From contig DISD01000086.1 of assembly GCA_002435715.1 (NCBI GenBank), forward strand, positions 1 to 64,000: a stretch of DNA of 64,000 nt, written 5' to 3'. The stretch comes from Rhodospirillaceae bacterium UBA6219. GTDB lineage: Bacteria > Pseudomonadota > Alphaproteobacteria > Rhodospirillales > Magnetospirillaceae. Positions 29,720-38,651 of the stretch are shown here, in pieces. The translations under genes were made by a program, and so were the position numbers. The first letter of the stretch is position 1. Each line of letters begins with the position of its first letter. The notes under the pieces are model-generated. The model was not told the DNA's origin. It did no database searches and saw nothing but the letters and a program-made list of their open reading frames with translations.

Positions 29720-31206
29720 TCATGATTATGCGGTCCATGCGCCACGTCACCAAAATCGGCAAGAAGCTGATGTATTTGATCATCGGTTTCTCGTCTTTGA
29801 TCACCATGGTGATCACCGGCGGGCAATTGCTGTTCGAATATCGCCAGCAAAGAGGCGACGTCGACACCTTGCTGGAACGCGTCGAGGTGTTCCTACCCAC
29901 CATGGCCGGCGCGGTGTGGAGCTTCAACGAAAGCCAGATCCGCCTGGGTCTGGAATCCCTGGTGCAATTGCCCAACATCGCCAGCGCCACCATCTCCGCC
30001 GCCGATGGCGGTCAAATCTGGCGGGCGCAGTCCCACCAGGCGTCGCTCAGCACCATTCGGGTCTATCCCCTGGTCCATACCATCCGGGGCGAGAACCGCC
30101 AGATCGCCCATCTGGAAGTCGTCGCCAGTCTTGACCACATCCAGTCGCGTCTGCTGTGGCAAGCCGCCGGATTGCTGCTGAGCAACGGGGTCAAGACCTT
30201 CCTGGTGGCCGGCTTCATGTATGTGTTGTTTCGCCATCTGGTCACCCATCGGGTGGAAGAGATGGCCGCCAAGGTCCGTGGTCTGACCCCGCAACTGGCC
30301 CCCCACGCCATGAGCTTCGCCGACCCGGAAAGCGAATATCCCATCCGCGGGGACGAAATCGACGAAGTGCGCTGGGCCTTCGACGACATGGCGCAGCGCT
30401 TGAAAATGGTCATCGCCGACCTGAATGCCCGCAACACCCAATTGCAGGCGGAAAATCAGCAGCGCCAACAGGCCGAACAAAGCCTGCGGGATGCCATGGA
30501 CCGGTTGTCACACACCATGGTCGAGCTGGAACGCTTCGCCTATATCGCCGCCCACGACCTGCAGGAACCCATCCGCTCCATCGTCAGCTTCTCGCAGATG
30601 CTGGAACGCCGCTGCGCCGAGGCGCTTGGCGACGATGGCCGGGAATTCCTTAGCTTCATCATCTCGGAAAGCCATCGGCTGTCGCGTCTGGTCAAGGATT
30701 TGCTGGAATACAGTCGCTGTGAAAGCCAAAGCCTCAGCCTGGGCGTGGTGGACAGCAACGAGGCGCTGGAGGCGGTGCGCAACAGCCTGAGTGCCGCCAT
30801 CGCGCAAAAGCACGCCACCATCGTGGTGGAAAACGGTCCGCTGCCCACCATCACCGCCGACCCGGTGCAGTTCCATCAATTGCTGGGCAACTTGTTGGGC
30901 AATTCCTTGAAATACGTGGCCGCCGGTCAAAACCCGCACATCCGGGTGTCGGCCCAGCGCCGGGACGATGGCTGGCAATTCTCCATCGCCGACAACGGCA
31001 TCGGCATCGAGCCGCAATACAGCAGCTACATCTTCGAGGTCTTCCGCCGCTTGCACACCCGTGACGTCTATTCGGGAACCGGCATCGGCCTGTCGCTGTG
31101 CAAGCGGGTGGTGGAAAACCATGGCGGCCGTATCTGGGTGGAACCGGCGCCGGGCGGCGGATCCATTTTCCACTTCACCCTGCCCGACCAGTCGGCAATC
31201 GCCTAA
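29716..31206 (+). CDS. Sensor histidine kinase
   Basis: This 496-residue inner-membrane kinase has TM1 (about 17-37), a periplasmic domain (about 40-148), TM2 (about 150-172), a HAMP-like linker (about 172-235), a coiled coil, HisKA with His280 (IAAHDLQEPIRSI, the phytochrome-like variant) and an ATPase domain (ADNGIGIE, TGIGLSLCKRVVENHGG). No response regulator gene is adjacent, so its partner is elsewhere. It is translationally coupled to the preceding binding protein. Its stop TAA overlaps the stop of der on the other strand. Confidence 0.92.
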   Translation: MIMIMRSMRHVTKIGKKLMYLIIGFSSLITMVITGGQLLFEYRQQRGDVDTLLERVEVFLPTMAGAVWSFNESQIRLGLESLVQLPNIASATISAADGGQIWRAQSHQASLSTIRVYPLVHTIRGENRQIAHLEVVASLDHIQSRLLWQAAGLLLSNGVKTFLVAGFMYVLFRHLVTHRVEEMAAKVRGLTPQLAPHAMSFADPESEYPIRGDEIDEVRWAFDDMAQRLKMVIADLNARNTQLQAENQQRQQAEQSLRDAMDRLSHTMVELERFAYIAAHDLQEPIRSIVSFSQMLERRCAEALGDDGREFLSFIISESHRLSRLVKDLLEYSRCESQSLSLGVVDSNEALEAVRNSLSAAIAQKHATIVVENGPLPTITADPVQFHQLLGNLLGNSLKYVAAGQNPHIRVSAQRRDDGWQFSIADNGIGIEPQYSSYIFEVFRRLHTRDVYSGTGIGLSLCKRVVENHGGRIWVEPAPGGGSIFHFTLPDQSAIA

Positions 31207-32612
31207 TTCTTCTTGTTGGCGTAAGGATTGCGGCCGCCGCGGACGTAAAGCCGGATCGGCACGCCCGGCAGGTCGAAGGCCTCGCGCAGGCCGTTGACCA
31301 GATAGCGGCTATAGCTTTCCGGCAATTCCTCGGGCTTCGAGGCGAAGATGATGAAGGTCGGTGGCCGCGCCTTGGTCTGCGTCATATAGCGTATCTTCAG
31401 ACGCCGTCCCCCCGGCATGGCCGGCGGCGGATGATGGGCCAGCACGTCTTCCAGCCAGCGGTTCAGCCGCGAGGTGGAAATGCGCTTGTTCCAGGTCTTG
31501 TGAACCGCCAGCACCGCGTCCAGCATCTTGTCGACGCCGCGACCGGTCAGCGCGCTGATGGTCACCGTGGGCAGCCCACGCGCCATCGGCATCGAGGTTT
31601 CCAGACGATCGGACAGGCGTTGCAGGGATTCCTGCGGCTTGTCCACCACGTCCCATTTGTTGATGGCCAGGACCAGCGAGCGTCCCTCTTCCACCACCAT
31701 GCGGGCGATGGTCAGATCCTGCTTGTCCAAGACGGCGCCGGCTTCCATCACCAGCACCACCACCTCGGCCATGCGGATGGCTTCCAAGGTGTTCGAGGCC
31801 GACAGCTTTTCCACCGGATCGTCGATATTGGCCCGCTTGCGCAAGCCGGCGGTGTCCACCAGACGCACGCGGCGACCGTTATGTTCCCATTCCACCGAAA
31901 TGGCGTCCCGCGTCAGACCGGCTTCCGGGCCGGTCAGCATGCGGTCTTCGCCCAACAGACGGTTGACCAGGGTGGACTTGCCCACATTGGGGCGGCCGAC
32001 GATGACCAATTGCAACGGCCGTTCGGGACGATCCTCGGTCTCGATTTCCTCGTCGTCGCCGAGAGCCGGCTCCTCGAATTCGTCGTCCTCGTCTTCCTCG
32101 TCGTCCAGGGCGCCGGCGGCCTTGGCAAACGGCATCAGCGCGTCGAACAACTCGGCTAGGCCTTCGCCATGTTCGGCCGAGAACGGCACCGGCTCGCCCA
32201 GGCCCAGGCTATAGGATTCGTACATGCCCGGAGTGCCGGCCTTGCCCTCGCATTTATTGGCCACCAGGATCACCGGGGTCTTCTGCTTGCGCAGATAATC
32301 GGCGAAATAGGAATCCAGCGGCGTGACCCCGGCGCGGGAATCGATCAGCATCAACACCACGTCGGCTTCCGCCACCGCGGTGTCGGTCTGACGCCGCATC
32401 CGGGCTTCGATGGATCCGTCATTGGCGTCTTCGAAACCGGCGGTGTCGATGACGCGGAAATCCATGCCCAGCAGCGTGGCCGGCGCTTCGCGACGGTCGC
32501 GGGTGACGCCGGGCATGTCGTGGACGATAGCCAGCCGGCGACCGGCCAAGCGGTTGAAAAGCGTGGACTTGCCCACATTGGGGCGTCCGACGATGGCAAC
32601 GGTGAAGGTCAT
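31203..32612 (-). CDS. der: Ribosome biogenesis GTPase Der (EngA)
   Basis: Der assists assembly of the 50S subunit. The 469-residue protein has two GTPase domains, each with GRPNVGKST (about residues 8 and 204), DTAG and NKxD motifs (VANKCEG, INKWDV), and a C-terminal KH-like domain (RRLKIRYMTQTKARPPTF). The linker between the GTPase domains is strongly acidic (about 168-198) and longer than in E. coli. The start at 32612 gives the usual MTFTVAIVGRPNVGKS beginning; the ten-residue extension is not typical. It lies directly after bamB, as in many proteobacteria. Confidence 0.97.
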   Translation of the reverse strand: MTFTVAIVGRPNVGKSTLFNRLAGRRLAIVHDMPGVTRDRREAPATLLGMDFRVIDTAGFEDANDGSIEARMRRQTDTAVAEADVVLMLIDSRAGVTPLDSYFADYLRKQKTPVILVANKCEGKAGTPGMYESYSLGLGEPVPFSAEHGEGLAELFDALMPFAKAAGALDDEEDEDDEFEEPALGDDEEIETEDRPERPLQLVIVGRPNVGKSTLVNRLLGEDRMLTGPEAGLTRDAISVEWEHNGRRVRLVDTAGLRKRANIDDPVEKLSASNTLEAIRMAEVVVLVMEAGAVLDKQDLTIARMVVEEGRSLVLAINKWDVVDKPQESLQRLSDRLETSMPMARGLPTVTISALTGRGVDKMLDAVLAVHKTWNKRISTSRLNRWLEDVLAHHPPPAMPGGRRLKIRYMTQTKARPPTFIIFASKPEELPESYSRYLVNGLREAFDLPGVPIRLYVRGGRNPYANKKN

Positions 32613-32613
32613 A

Positions 32614-33930
32614 TTAGCGATAAGCCACCAAATCTGCGTCATCGGTCAGGAAATAGACCGAACCTTGCGCCACGGCCGGGGCGATGCTGACCCCGTCGGA
32701 CGCCTTTTCAGTGCCCAGGACGGCCCCGGTATAAGGCGACAACGATACAAGACGACCATGGGACGACGCCAGGATCAGCCGGTCGGAAGCCAGGATCGGG
32801 CCGGTCCAGACGATACGCCCGGTATGGTCCTCCTCATCGTCCCACACCTGCAACTGGGTGACCCAGATGATCTTGCCGGTCTTGGCATCCAGGGCCACGG
32901 CTTCGTTGTTGTTGCTGACCAGGAACAGGTAGTCGCCGCCCACCCACGGGCTTTGAATGCCACCGATCTCGCGTTCCCACAGACGGCGGCCACTGCGCAG
33001 ATCGACGGCCAGCAGGAAATCCGCATGGCCGATGGCATAGACGCGCCCACGGTCGATGATGGGACGGGCCCGAATGTCGGTCAGCGTCGCCGCGCCGTCG
33101 GTACGGCGCATGGTGGTCAATTGTTCCTGCCACAGCACCGTGCCGTTGTCGATGCGCAGGGCGAACAACTCGCCCGAGGAATAAGGCACCACCACCACGT
33201 TGCCGTCCACCGCCGGGCTGGTCCCGCCCAACAGCGACGCCACTTCCGAAATGCCCTGGTGGGTCCACAGCACGGCGCCGTCCTCGGCGGCCAAGGCGTG
33301 GGTCTGGTTGTCCACGGTAATCACGAAAACGCGCCCGGCGCGCACCGTCGGCGCCCCGCGCATGGGGCCCGACAAGGTCTGGCGCCACAGCACCGCGCCG
33401 TTGGAGGCATCCAGCGAAACCACCTGGGCGAAGCCGGTGGAAACGAACAACTGCCCGTCCTCATAGGCCAGGCCGCCACCCGAGAAAGTGTCGTCCTCGC
33501 CCTTCGGCGTGATGTCCACAGACCACACCTCGGCACCGGTACGGGCGTCGAAGGCCCGGATCTCGGCGGCGGAATCCAAGGTGAAGACGCGGCCCTCGGC
33601 GACGATGGGCTGGGCCAGCAGCTTGGCGCGCTTGCCCGAACCCTCGCCGATGGACGAACGCCACACCCGTTGCAGATGGTCGCCCACCTGCATGTGATGC
33701 ATGGCATGGTTGGAATAGCCGCCCGCTTGCGGCCAGTCGTCATTGGGTTCCGGTGGCGGCAACTTGATCGCGGCCGCTTCGCCGTTGACTTCGGTGGCCA
33801 GCGCCTGTTCGCCGGTCAGCACCGAAATGCGCTTGCCCGGCAAGGGCGGGGCTTCTTTTTCACCCAACCAGTCGGAACAGGCCGACAAACCCAAGGCGGC
33901 GGCCACCACCAGTACCAGACGAATGTTCAT
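32614..33930 (-). CDS. bamB: Outer membrane assembly lipoprotein BamB
   Basis: BamB is a beta-propeller lipoprotein of the BAM complex, which inserts outer membrane proteins. The 438-residue product has a lipoprotein signal with LSAC (lipidated Cys18) and repeated PQQ-type blades (for example VSLDASNGAVLW, FALRIDNGTVLW, AVDLRSGRRLW, ALDAKTGKIIW). ATG 33930 follows GGGGA and gives the correct lipobox distance; a TTG six codons earlier is unlikely. It is between yfgM-like and der, one base from der's start region, in an operon conserved in proteobacteria. Confidence 0.94.
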   Translation of the reverse strand: MNIRLVLVVAAALGLSACSDWLGEKEAPPLPGKRISVLTGEQALATEVNGEAAAIKLPPPEPNDDWPQAGGYSNHAMHHMQVGDHLQRVWRSSIGEGSGKRAKLLAQPIVAEGRVFTLDSAAEIRAFDARTGAEVWSVDITPKGEDDTFSGGGLAYEDGQLFVSTGFAQVVSLDASNGAVLWRQTLSGPMRGAPTVRAGRVFVITVDNQTHALAAEDGAVLWTHQGISEVASLLGGTSPAVDGNVVVVPYSSGELFALRIDNGTVLWQEQLTTMRRTDGAATLTDIRARPIIDRGRVYAIGHADFLLAVDLRSGRRLWEREIGGIQSPWVGGDYLFLVSNNNEAVALDAKTGKIIWVTQLQVWDDEEDHTGRIVWTGPILASDRLILASSHGRLVSLSPYTGAVLGTEKASDGVSIAPAVAQGSVYFLTDDADLVAYR

Positions 33931-33944
33931 GGGCGTTCCCCGCT

Positions 33945-34628
33945 TCAACCCTTGGCGCCGTTATCCAAAGCCGCCAGCAACTCGGCGGCCCGGCCACGAA
34001 TGGCGGTCGGCGCGGCCACGTCGTCGGTCACCTTGCGCAGCCAATCCTGCGCCTTGGCATTGTCGCCGGCCTTCAAGGCCACCAAGGCCAGGACTTCGCG
34101 GGCCGAGTGACGCCACGGGCTGGCTTCGACGGCCAAAGGCGTCATCCGGGCTTCCAGGCCGTCCACTTGCCCGACATTCAATTTCAGATAAGCGGCCTTC
34201 AGCGAGGCCAGATCGCGGTAAACGCCATCGATGCCACTGTCGCCGGCGACCTTTTCGTAAAGCGCGATGGCGGCGGCAAGATCACCGCTCTCCACCTTCA
34301 TCTGCGCCATCTTCATCTCGGCCAACAGGCGGTAACCGGAATTGCCCTCGGCGGCCAGGGCTTGCAGGCTGTCGGCGCCCTTGACCTTGTCGCCCTTGTC
34401 CACCTGCAGGATCGCGGCGGCAAAACGTTGCGACGCAAGCTGGGCCTGATTGCGCTGATAGACCTGCCAGCCTTGGACGCCAGCCACGCTCAGCACCACG
34501 GCAACGGCGCCGCCGACCATCAGAGCACCATACTTTTTCCAAAGCTTGTGCAGATTCTCCTGGCGCAGGTCGTCGTCAACCTCGCGGATCAGCAGGTCTG
34601 TGGCGGCATCGTCTCGGGTATTGCTCAC
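33945..34628 (-). CDS. YfgM-like tetratricopeptide membrane protein
   Basis: This 227-residue protein has a cytoplasmic N-terminus (IREVDDDLRQENLHKLWKKYG), one membrane segment (about 33-54) and a periplasmic helical-repeat region (about 60-225). That matches YfgM (DUF2133), an ancillary factor at the SecYEG translocon that hands proteins to periplasmic chaperones. It starts with GTG preceded by GGAGA. It is the first gene of the yfgM-bamB-der set; its stop lies 15 bases before the bamB ATG. Confidence 0.9.
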   Translation of the reverse strand: MSNTRDDAATDLLIREVDDDLRQENLHKLWKKYGALMVGGAVAVVLSVAGVQGWQVYQRNQAQLASQRFAAAILQVDKGDKVKGADSLQALAAEGNSGYRLLAEMKMAQMKVESGDLAAAIALYEKVAGDSGIDGVYRDLASLKAAYLKLNVGQVDGLEARMTPLAVEASPWRHSAREVLALVALKAGDNAKAQDWLRKVTDDVAAPTAIRGRAAELLAALDNGAKG

Positions 34629-34707
34629 GGGATCATCTCCGGAATTCGGTCGGCGTCAACATAGTGTGGTTGGCGGCAAGAGGCAAACCCAGCGTGAGGT
34701 CCGCCGC

Positions 34708-35262
34708 TTATTCCCCCCGCCATTTGATGGAACAGCCCATGCTGGCCACCTGTTCGGCCGGTCCACGACCGGTTTTCGCCACCTGTTCCATGGCTTCGAA
34801 CAATTCGCGTCGGGCGTCGGCCGGCCCCGCCTGCTTGCGCGAAGCGTCGAGCCGACCGCGATATTGCAGCCCCAATCGCGCGTCGAAGCCGAAGAAGTCC
34901 GGCGTACACACCGCGTCATAGGCCCGGGCCACCGCCTGGCTTTCGTCGTACAGATAGGGAAAGGCAAAGCCATGGCGGGCGGCGAACAGTACCATGTTGT
35001 CGAACGAATCCTCGGGATAGGCCGTCACGTCGTTGGGCATGATGGCGGCGATGCCGATGCCTTGTTCCTGCAATTGGGCACAGTCGCGCACCAGCCGGTC
35101 GACCACCGCCTGCACATAGGGACAGTGGTTGCAGATGAACATGACCAGGGTCCCCTTGGCACCGCGCACCTGGTCCAGCGACCAATTGCGCCCATCGATG
35201 CCGGGCAGGTCGAAATCAGGCGCCTGCCAGCCAAAATCGCAAAGGGGCGTTTCCACCGCCAT
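34708..35262 (-). CDS. Thioredoxin-fold redoxin family protein
   Basis: The 184-residue protein has an AhpC/TSA-like thioredoxin fold: PDFDLPGIDGRNWSLDQV at the start, then FICNHCPYVQAVVDRL with one Cys in place of CxxC, and the cis-Pro region CTPDFFGFD. Proteins of this type are common in alphaproteobacteria and are annotated as redoxins or peroxiredoxin-like, with no proven substrate. No signal peptide is visible, so it is cytoplasmic. It is divergent from the lipoprotein gene at 35373. Confidence 0.83.
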   Translation of the reverse strand: MAVETPLCDFGWQAPDFDLPGIDGRNWSLDQVRGAKGTLVMFICNHCPYVQAVVDRLVRDCAQLQEQGIGIAAIMPNDVTAYPEDSFDNMVLFAARHGFAFPYLYDESQAVARAYDAVCTPDFFGFDARLGLQYRGRLDASRKQAGPADARRELFEAMEQVAKTGRGPAEQVASMGCSIKWRGE

Positions 35263-35372
35263 GTTCGCCGCTCCGTTAAGTCTTTTTTGAAGTGCGTCGG
35301 GTTAGGTTAGCGTTGACCGCGACTGCCCGCCGGGCCGACACTATAGCGAATCGTTGAAAGGGGTCATAGAAG

Positions 35373-35750
35373 ATGATCAGGCACCTTGCCCCCCTGGCAG
35401 GAATTCTGCTGCTGAGCGGCTGCGCCTTTTTCGGCCGCGACGGCATCGAAACCGAAGTGGCCCGGGTCGGCGACGCCAATGTGTTCCTGAACCTGGAAGT
35501 CTTAAGCGTCATCAACACCAAGAAGACCATGGGCGACCATCTGGCCACCTGGATCACCGGCAAGGATTGCTCCACCATCCGCGCCCAGCGTGAAGGCGTG
35601 TGGTGCGTCGATTGGCCGGGTCCGCCGCCGCCGCGCCAGCAGGTCTATTGTTATTCCTCGCTGGCCAAGCCCAGCTGCTATGCCCAGCCCTACAACCAGG
35701 GCAACGACCGCCTGATCGGCTTTGTGCCCGCGCCCCTGCCGGTGCGCTGA
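35373..35750 (+). CDS. Small lipoprotein of unknown function
   Basis: I do not recognise this 125-residue protein. It has a clear lipoprotein signal with LLSGC (lipidated Cys17), a following FFGRDG segment, and a mature part with four further cysteines (KDCST, VWCVDW, VYCYSS, SCYAQP) and a Pro-rich loop (PGPPPPRQQ). The cysteines suggest disulfides in the periplasm. A strong terminator lies 24 bases after the stop, so it is a single-gene unit. Confidence 0.75.
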   Translation: MIRHLAPLAGILLLSGCAFFGRDGIETEVARVGDANVFLNLEVLSVINTKKTMGDHLATWITGKDCSTIRAQREGVWCVDWPGPPPPRQQVYCYSSLAKPSCYAQPYNQGNDRLIGFVPAPLPVR

Positions 35751-35773
35751 ACCGCAGACCAGACCGGAAAAAC

Positions 35774-35807
35774 AAACGCCACCGAAGGCGACCCCGGTGG
35801 CGTTTTT
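35774..35807 (+). terminator. Rho-independent terminator after the lipoprotein gene
   Basis: AAACGCCACCG and CGGTGGC GTTT pair as an 11-bp stem around a 10-base loop, ending in a T-run (35803-35807). The A-run at the 5' side makes it able to work in both directions, so it also serves the small converging gene at 35829. Confidence 0.85.
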
Positions 35808-35828
35808 ACTTGGTGAAAACGGTGGAGT

Positions 35829-36008
35829 TCAGCGCATCTCGCCGCGCATCCGCTCGCTGATGCGGCGCATGGTCTGGCCCATTTCCGGGCAAGCTTCGGC
35901 CAGTTGGGCGGCGATGGAATGCGCTTGGTGGCGGTCAAACGGACGACCGGCGCATTCGTCTTCAAGCAGTTCGGAAAGGCGGCGCATGTCGCACAAAAGC
36001 TGGATCAT
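35829..36008 (-). CDS. Small helical protein of unknown function
   Basis: This is a 59-residue protein with no membrane segment or signal. It is rich in Arg, Glu and Met and is predicted helical (RRLSELLEDE, RRISERMRGEMR). The ATG at 36008 has an excellent ribosome binding site, AGGAGG eight bases upstream, which supports a real gene; the longer frame to 36053 lacks one. It lies between the bidirectional terminator and the glycogen operon end. Function is unknown. Confidence 0.65.
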   Translation of the reverse strand: MIQLLCDMRRLSELLEDECAGRPFDRHQAHSIAAQLAEACPEMGQTMRRISERMRGEMR

Positions 36009-36133
36009 GGCGATACCTCCTGGTTGGTTGCCAGGAAATGATGCGCCGCACAATGCTGCACCGCAACAGACTCTTTGGTGACAAATACCTTTGCCCTGCG
36101 ACCTAAGGCGTAAACCCTAGCACCAAAAGATAG

Positions 36134-38590
36134 TCACAGCGGCACATCCCAAATGTCGCGCGCATATTCCGCCACCGTCCGATCCGACGAGAACTTGCCC
36201 ATGCGGGCAACGTTCAAGATGGATTTGCGGCTCCATTCCGACTGGTCGCGATAAAGCGCGTCCACCTTGTCCTGAGCGGCCACATAAGAGGCGAAATCCG
36301 CCGTCAGCAGGTAATGGTCGGCATGGCTCAAGATGTCGATGATGGGGCTGAAACGGGTTGGGTCGTCGGGCGAGAAATAGCCCGAAGCCAGCAAGTCGAT
36401 GGCCTTCTTCAGTTCGGCGTTGGCGGCGATGGCCGGCTTGGAATCATAGCCGTCATGGCGCAGGCGGGCCACTTCCTGGGCGGTCAGGCCGAACAGGAAC
36501 ATGTTTTCTTCACCCACTTCCTCGCAGATTTCCACGTTGGCGCCGTCCCAGGTGCCGATGGTCAGCGCCCCGTTCATGCTCATCTTCATGTTGCCGGTGC
36601 CCGACGCCTCGGTGCCGGCGGTGGAAATCTGTTCCGACAGATCGGCCGCCGGCATCACCAGCTCGGCGGTCGACACGTTGTAATTGGGGACGAACACCAC
36701 CTTCAACTTGTCGCCGACCAGCGGGTCGTTGTTGACCACGTCGGCCACGTCGTTGATCAGCTTGATGATCAGCTTGGCCATCAGATAGCCCGGCGCCGCC
36801 TTGCCGCCGATGATGATGGTGCGCGGCACCACGTCCAGCAGCGGGTTGGAACGGATACGCGAATAGCGCGCCACCACGTGCAGGACGTTCAGCAATTGGC
36901 GCTTGTATTCGTGGATACGCTTGATTTGGACATCGAACAACGAATCGGGGTTGATGTCGATGCCCAGACGCACGGCGATCACTTCGGCCAGGCGCTGCTT
37001 GTTGGCCCGTTTAACGGCGGCGAATTCGGCCCGGAAGGCCGCGTCCTCGGCAAAGGGCTCCAGCTTCTTCAACTGGTCCAGATGGGTCACCCAATCGGGG
37101 CCGATCTTGCCGGTGATCAGCTTCGACAGGCCGGGATTGGACAACAACAACCAGCGGCGCGGCGTCACCCCGTTGGTCTTGTTGTTGATCTTGCCGGGGC
37201 TGAGATGATCGAAATCGGAAAAGATGGTGGATTTCATCAAGCCGGTATGGATGGCGGCGACGCCGTTGACCTTGTGGCTGCCGATCACCGCCAGATGGCC
37301 CATCCGCACCCGACGCTCGCCATCTTCGCCGACCACCGAGACCCGGCGCAGCAGGTCGTTGTCGCCGGGATGGCGATGGCGGACTTCCTGCAGGAATTCG
37401 TGGTTCAGCTGATAGACGATTTCCAGATGGCGCGGCAGGACCCGGGCGAACAAATCCACCGGCCAGGTTTCCAGCGCTTCGGGCAGCAAAGTGTGGTTGG
37501 TGTAGGCACAGGTGGCCCGTGTCAGCGCCCAGGCGCGTTGCCATTCGATCTGGTATTCGTCCACCAGCACCCGCATCAGCTCGGCCACCACCATGGCCGG
37601 ATGGGTGTCGTTCAGTTGGATGGCCACCTTGTGGGGCAGCTTGTCCCAATCGGTATGCGATTTCCTGAAGCGCGCCAGGATGTCCTGGATGGACGCGGCG
37701 ACGAAGAAATATTCCTGCTTGAAGCGCAATTCCTTGCCGCGATCAGTCAGATCGGACGGATAAAGAACCTTGGACAGGGTCTCGGATTCGGCCTTGTCGC
37801 GCACCGCTTCGATGTAATTGCCGGCGTTGAAGTATTTCAGGTCGAATTCGCGCGTCGACTTGGCCGTCCACAGGCGCAAATTGTTGACCGTGTGACCGCC
37901 ATAACCGGGAATCGGCACGTCATAGGCCATGGCCATGACTTCCTCGGTGTCCATCCACTGGGCGCGGGTATGGCCCAGGACGTCCTTGTAATGGACGACC
38001 CGGCCGCCGAAACGCACCGGATAGATGACGCCGGGGCGGGCGAATTCCCACGGATTGCCGTAACGCAGCCAGTTTTCCGGGCTTTCCACCTGCCAGCCAT
38101 GTTCCACATGCTGGGTGAACATGCCGTAATCGTAACGGATACCATAGCCGAAGCCCGGCACCCCCAAGGTGGCCATGGAATCCAACAGACAGGCGGCCAG
38201 GCGGCCCAAACCGCCATTGCCCAGCGCGGCTTCCACTTCCCAGCCCAGAACCTCGTCGAAATCGACGCCCATTTCGCCCACCGCCTGCTTGACGGTGTCG
38301 TAGATGCCCAGGTTGATCATGGCGTTGGACAGCGTGCGCCCGATCAGGAATTCCATGGACATGTAATAGACGCGCTTCTTGTCTTCCGCGTAATAGCGGT
38401 TCAGCGTCGGCATCCAATGTTCCGACACCCGGTCGCGCACGGTGTAGGCAGCGGCCATGAACCAATCGCGCGCGGTGGCGCTGATGGGTTCCTTGCCCAC
38501 CGAATACAACAGGTGGCTGGCCATGGCGTACTTGATGCTTTCCACATCGTCTTCAAGCAGCTTGACCACCGGAGGTCCGACACGGCGCAT
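36134..38590 (-). CDS. glgP: Glycogen phosphorylase
   Basis: GlgP releases glucose-1-phosphate from glycogen in the cytoplasm. At 818 residues it has normal length. The family blocks YYMSMEFLIGRTL, ALGNGGLGRLAACLLDSMA and the PLP site EASGTGNMKMSMNGAL, with the Schiff-base Lys in NMK, are all present. The start at 38590 follows GGAAGGA and gives a normal N-terminus; the 44-residue extension is composed of Arg-rich noise. It is the last gene of glgB-glgX-malQ-glgP, 61 bases after malQ. Confidence 0.96.
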   Translation of the reverse strand: MRRVGPPVVKLLEDDVESIKYAMASHLLYSVGKEPISATARDWFMAAAYTVRDRVSEHWMPTLNRYYAEDKKRVYYMSMEFLIGRTLSNAMINLGIYDTVKQAVGEMGVDFDEVLGWEVEAALGNGGLGRLAACLLDSMATLGVPGFGYGIRYDYGMFTQHVEHGWQVESPENWLRYGNPWEFARPGVIYPVRFGGRVVHYKDVLGHTRAQWMDTEEVMAMAYDVPIPGYGGHTVNNLRLWTAKSTREFDLKYFNAGNYIEAVRDKAESETLSKVLYPSDLTDRGKELRFKQEYFFVAASIQDILARFRKSHTDWDKLPHKVAIQLNDTHPAMVVAELMRVLVDEYQIEWQRAWALTRATCAYTNHTLLPEALETWPVDLFARVLPRHLEIVYQLNHEFLQEVRHRHPGDNDLLRRVSVVGEDGERRVRMGHLAVIGSHKVNGVAAIHTGLMKSTIFSDFDHLSPGKINNKTNGVTPRRWLLLSNPGLSKLITGKIGPDWVTHLDQLKKLEPFAEDAAFRAEFAAVKRANKQRLAEVIAVRLGIDINPDSLFDVQIKRIHEYKRQLLNVLHVVARYSRIRSNPLLDVVPRTIIIGGKAAPGYLMAKLIIKLINDVADVVNNDPLVGDKLKVVFVPNYNVSTAELVMPAADLSEQISTAGTEASGTGNMKMSMNGALTIGTWDGANVEICEEVGEENMFLFGLTAQEVARLRHDGYDSKPAIAANAELKKAIDLLASGYFSPDDPTRFSPIIDILSHADHYLLTADFASYVAAQDKVDALYRDQSEWSRKSILNVARMGKFSSDRTVAEYARDIWDVPL

Positions 38591-38651
38591 ATTGGGTCCT
38601 TCCAGACTGAATCCGTCTAAAGAATGAAGTCGCAGGGAAGGCGGACTTAAG

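Noticed and set aside
36314..38620. A 768-codon open frame on the plus strand antisense to glgP
   Set aside because: Same artefact of high third-position GC; glgP on the other strand is complete and conserved.
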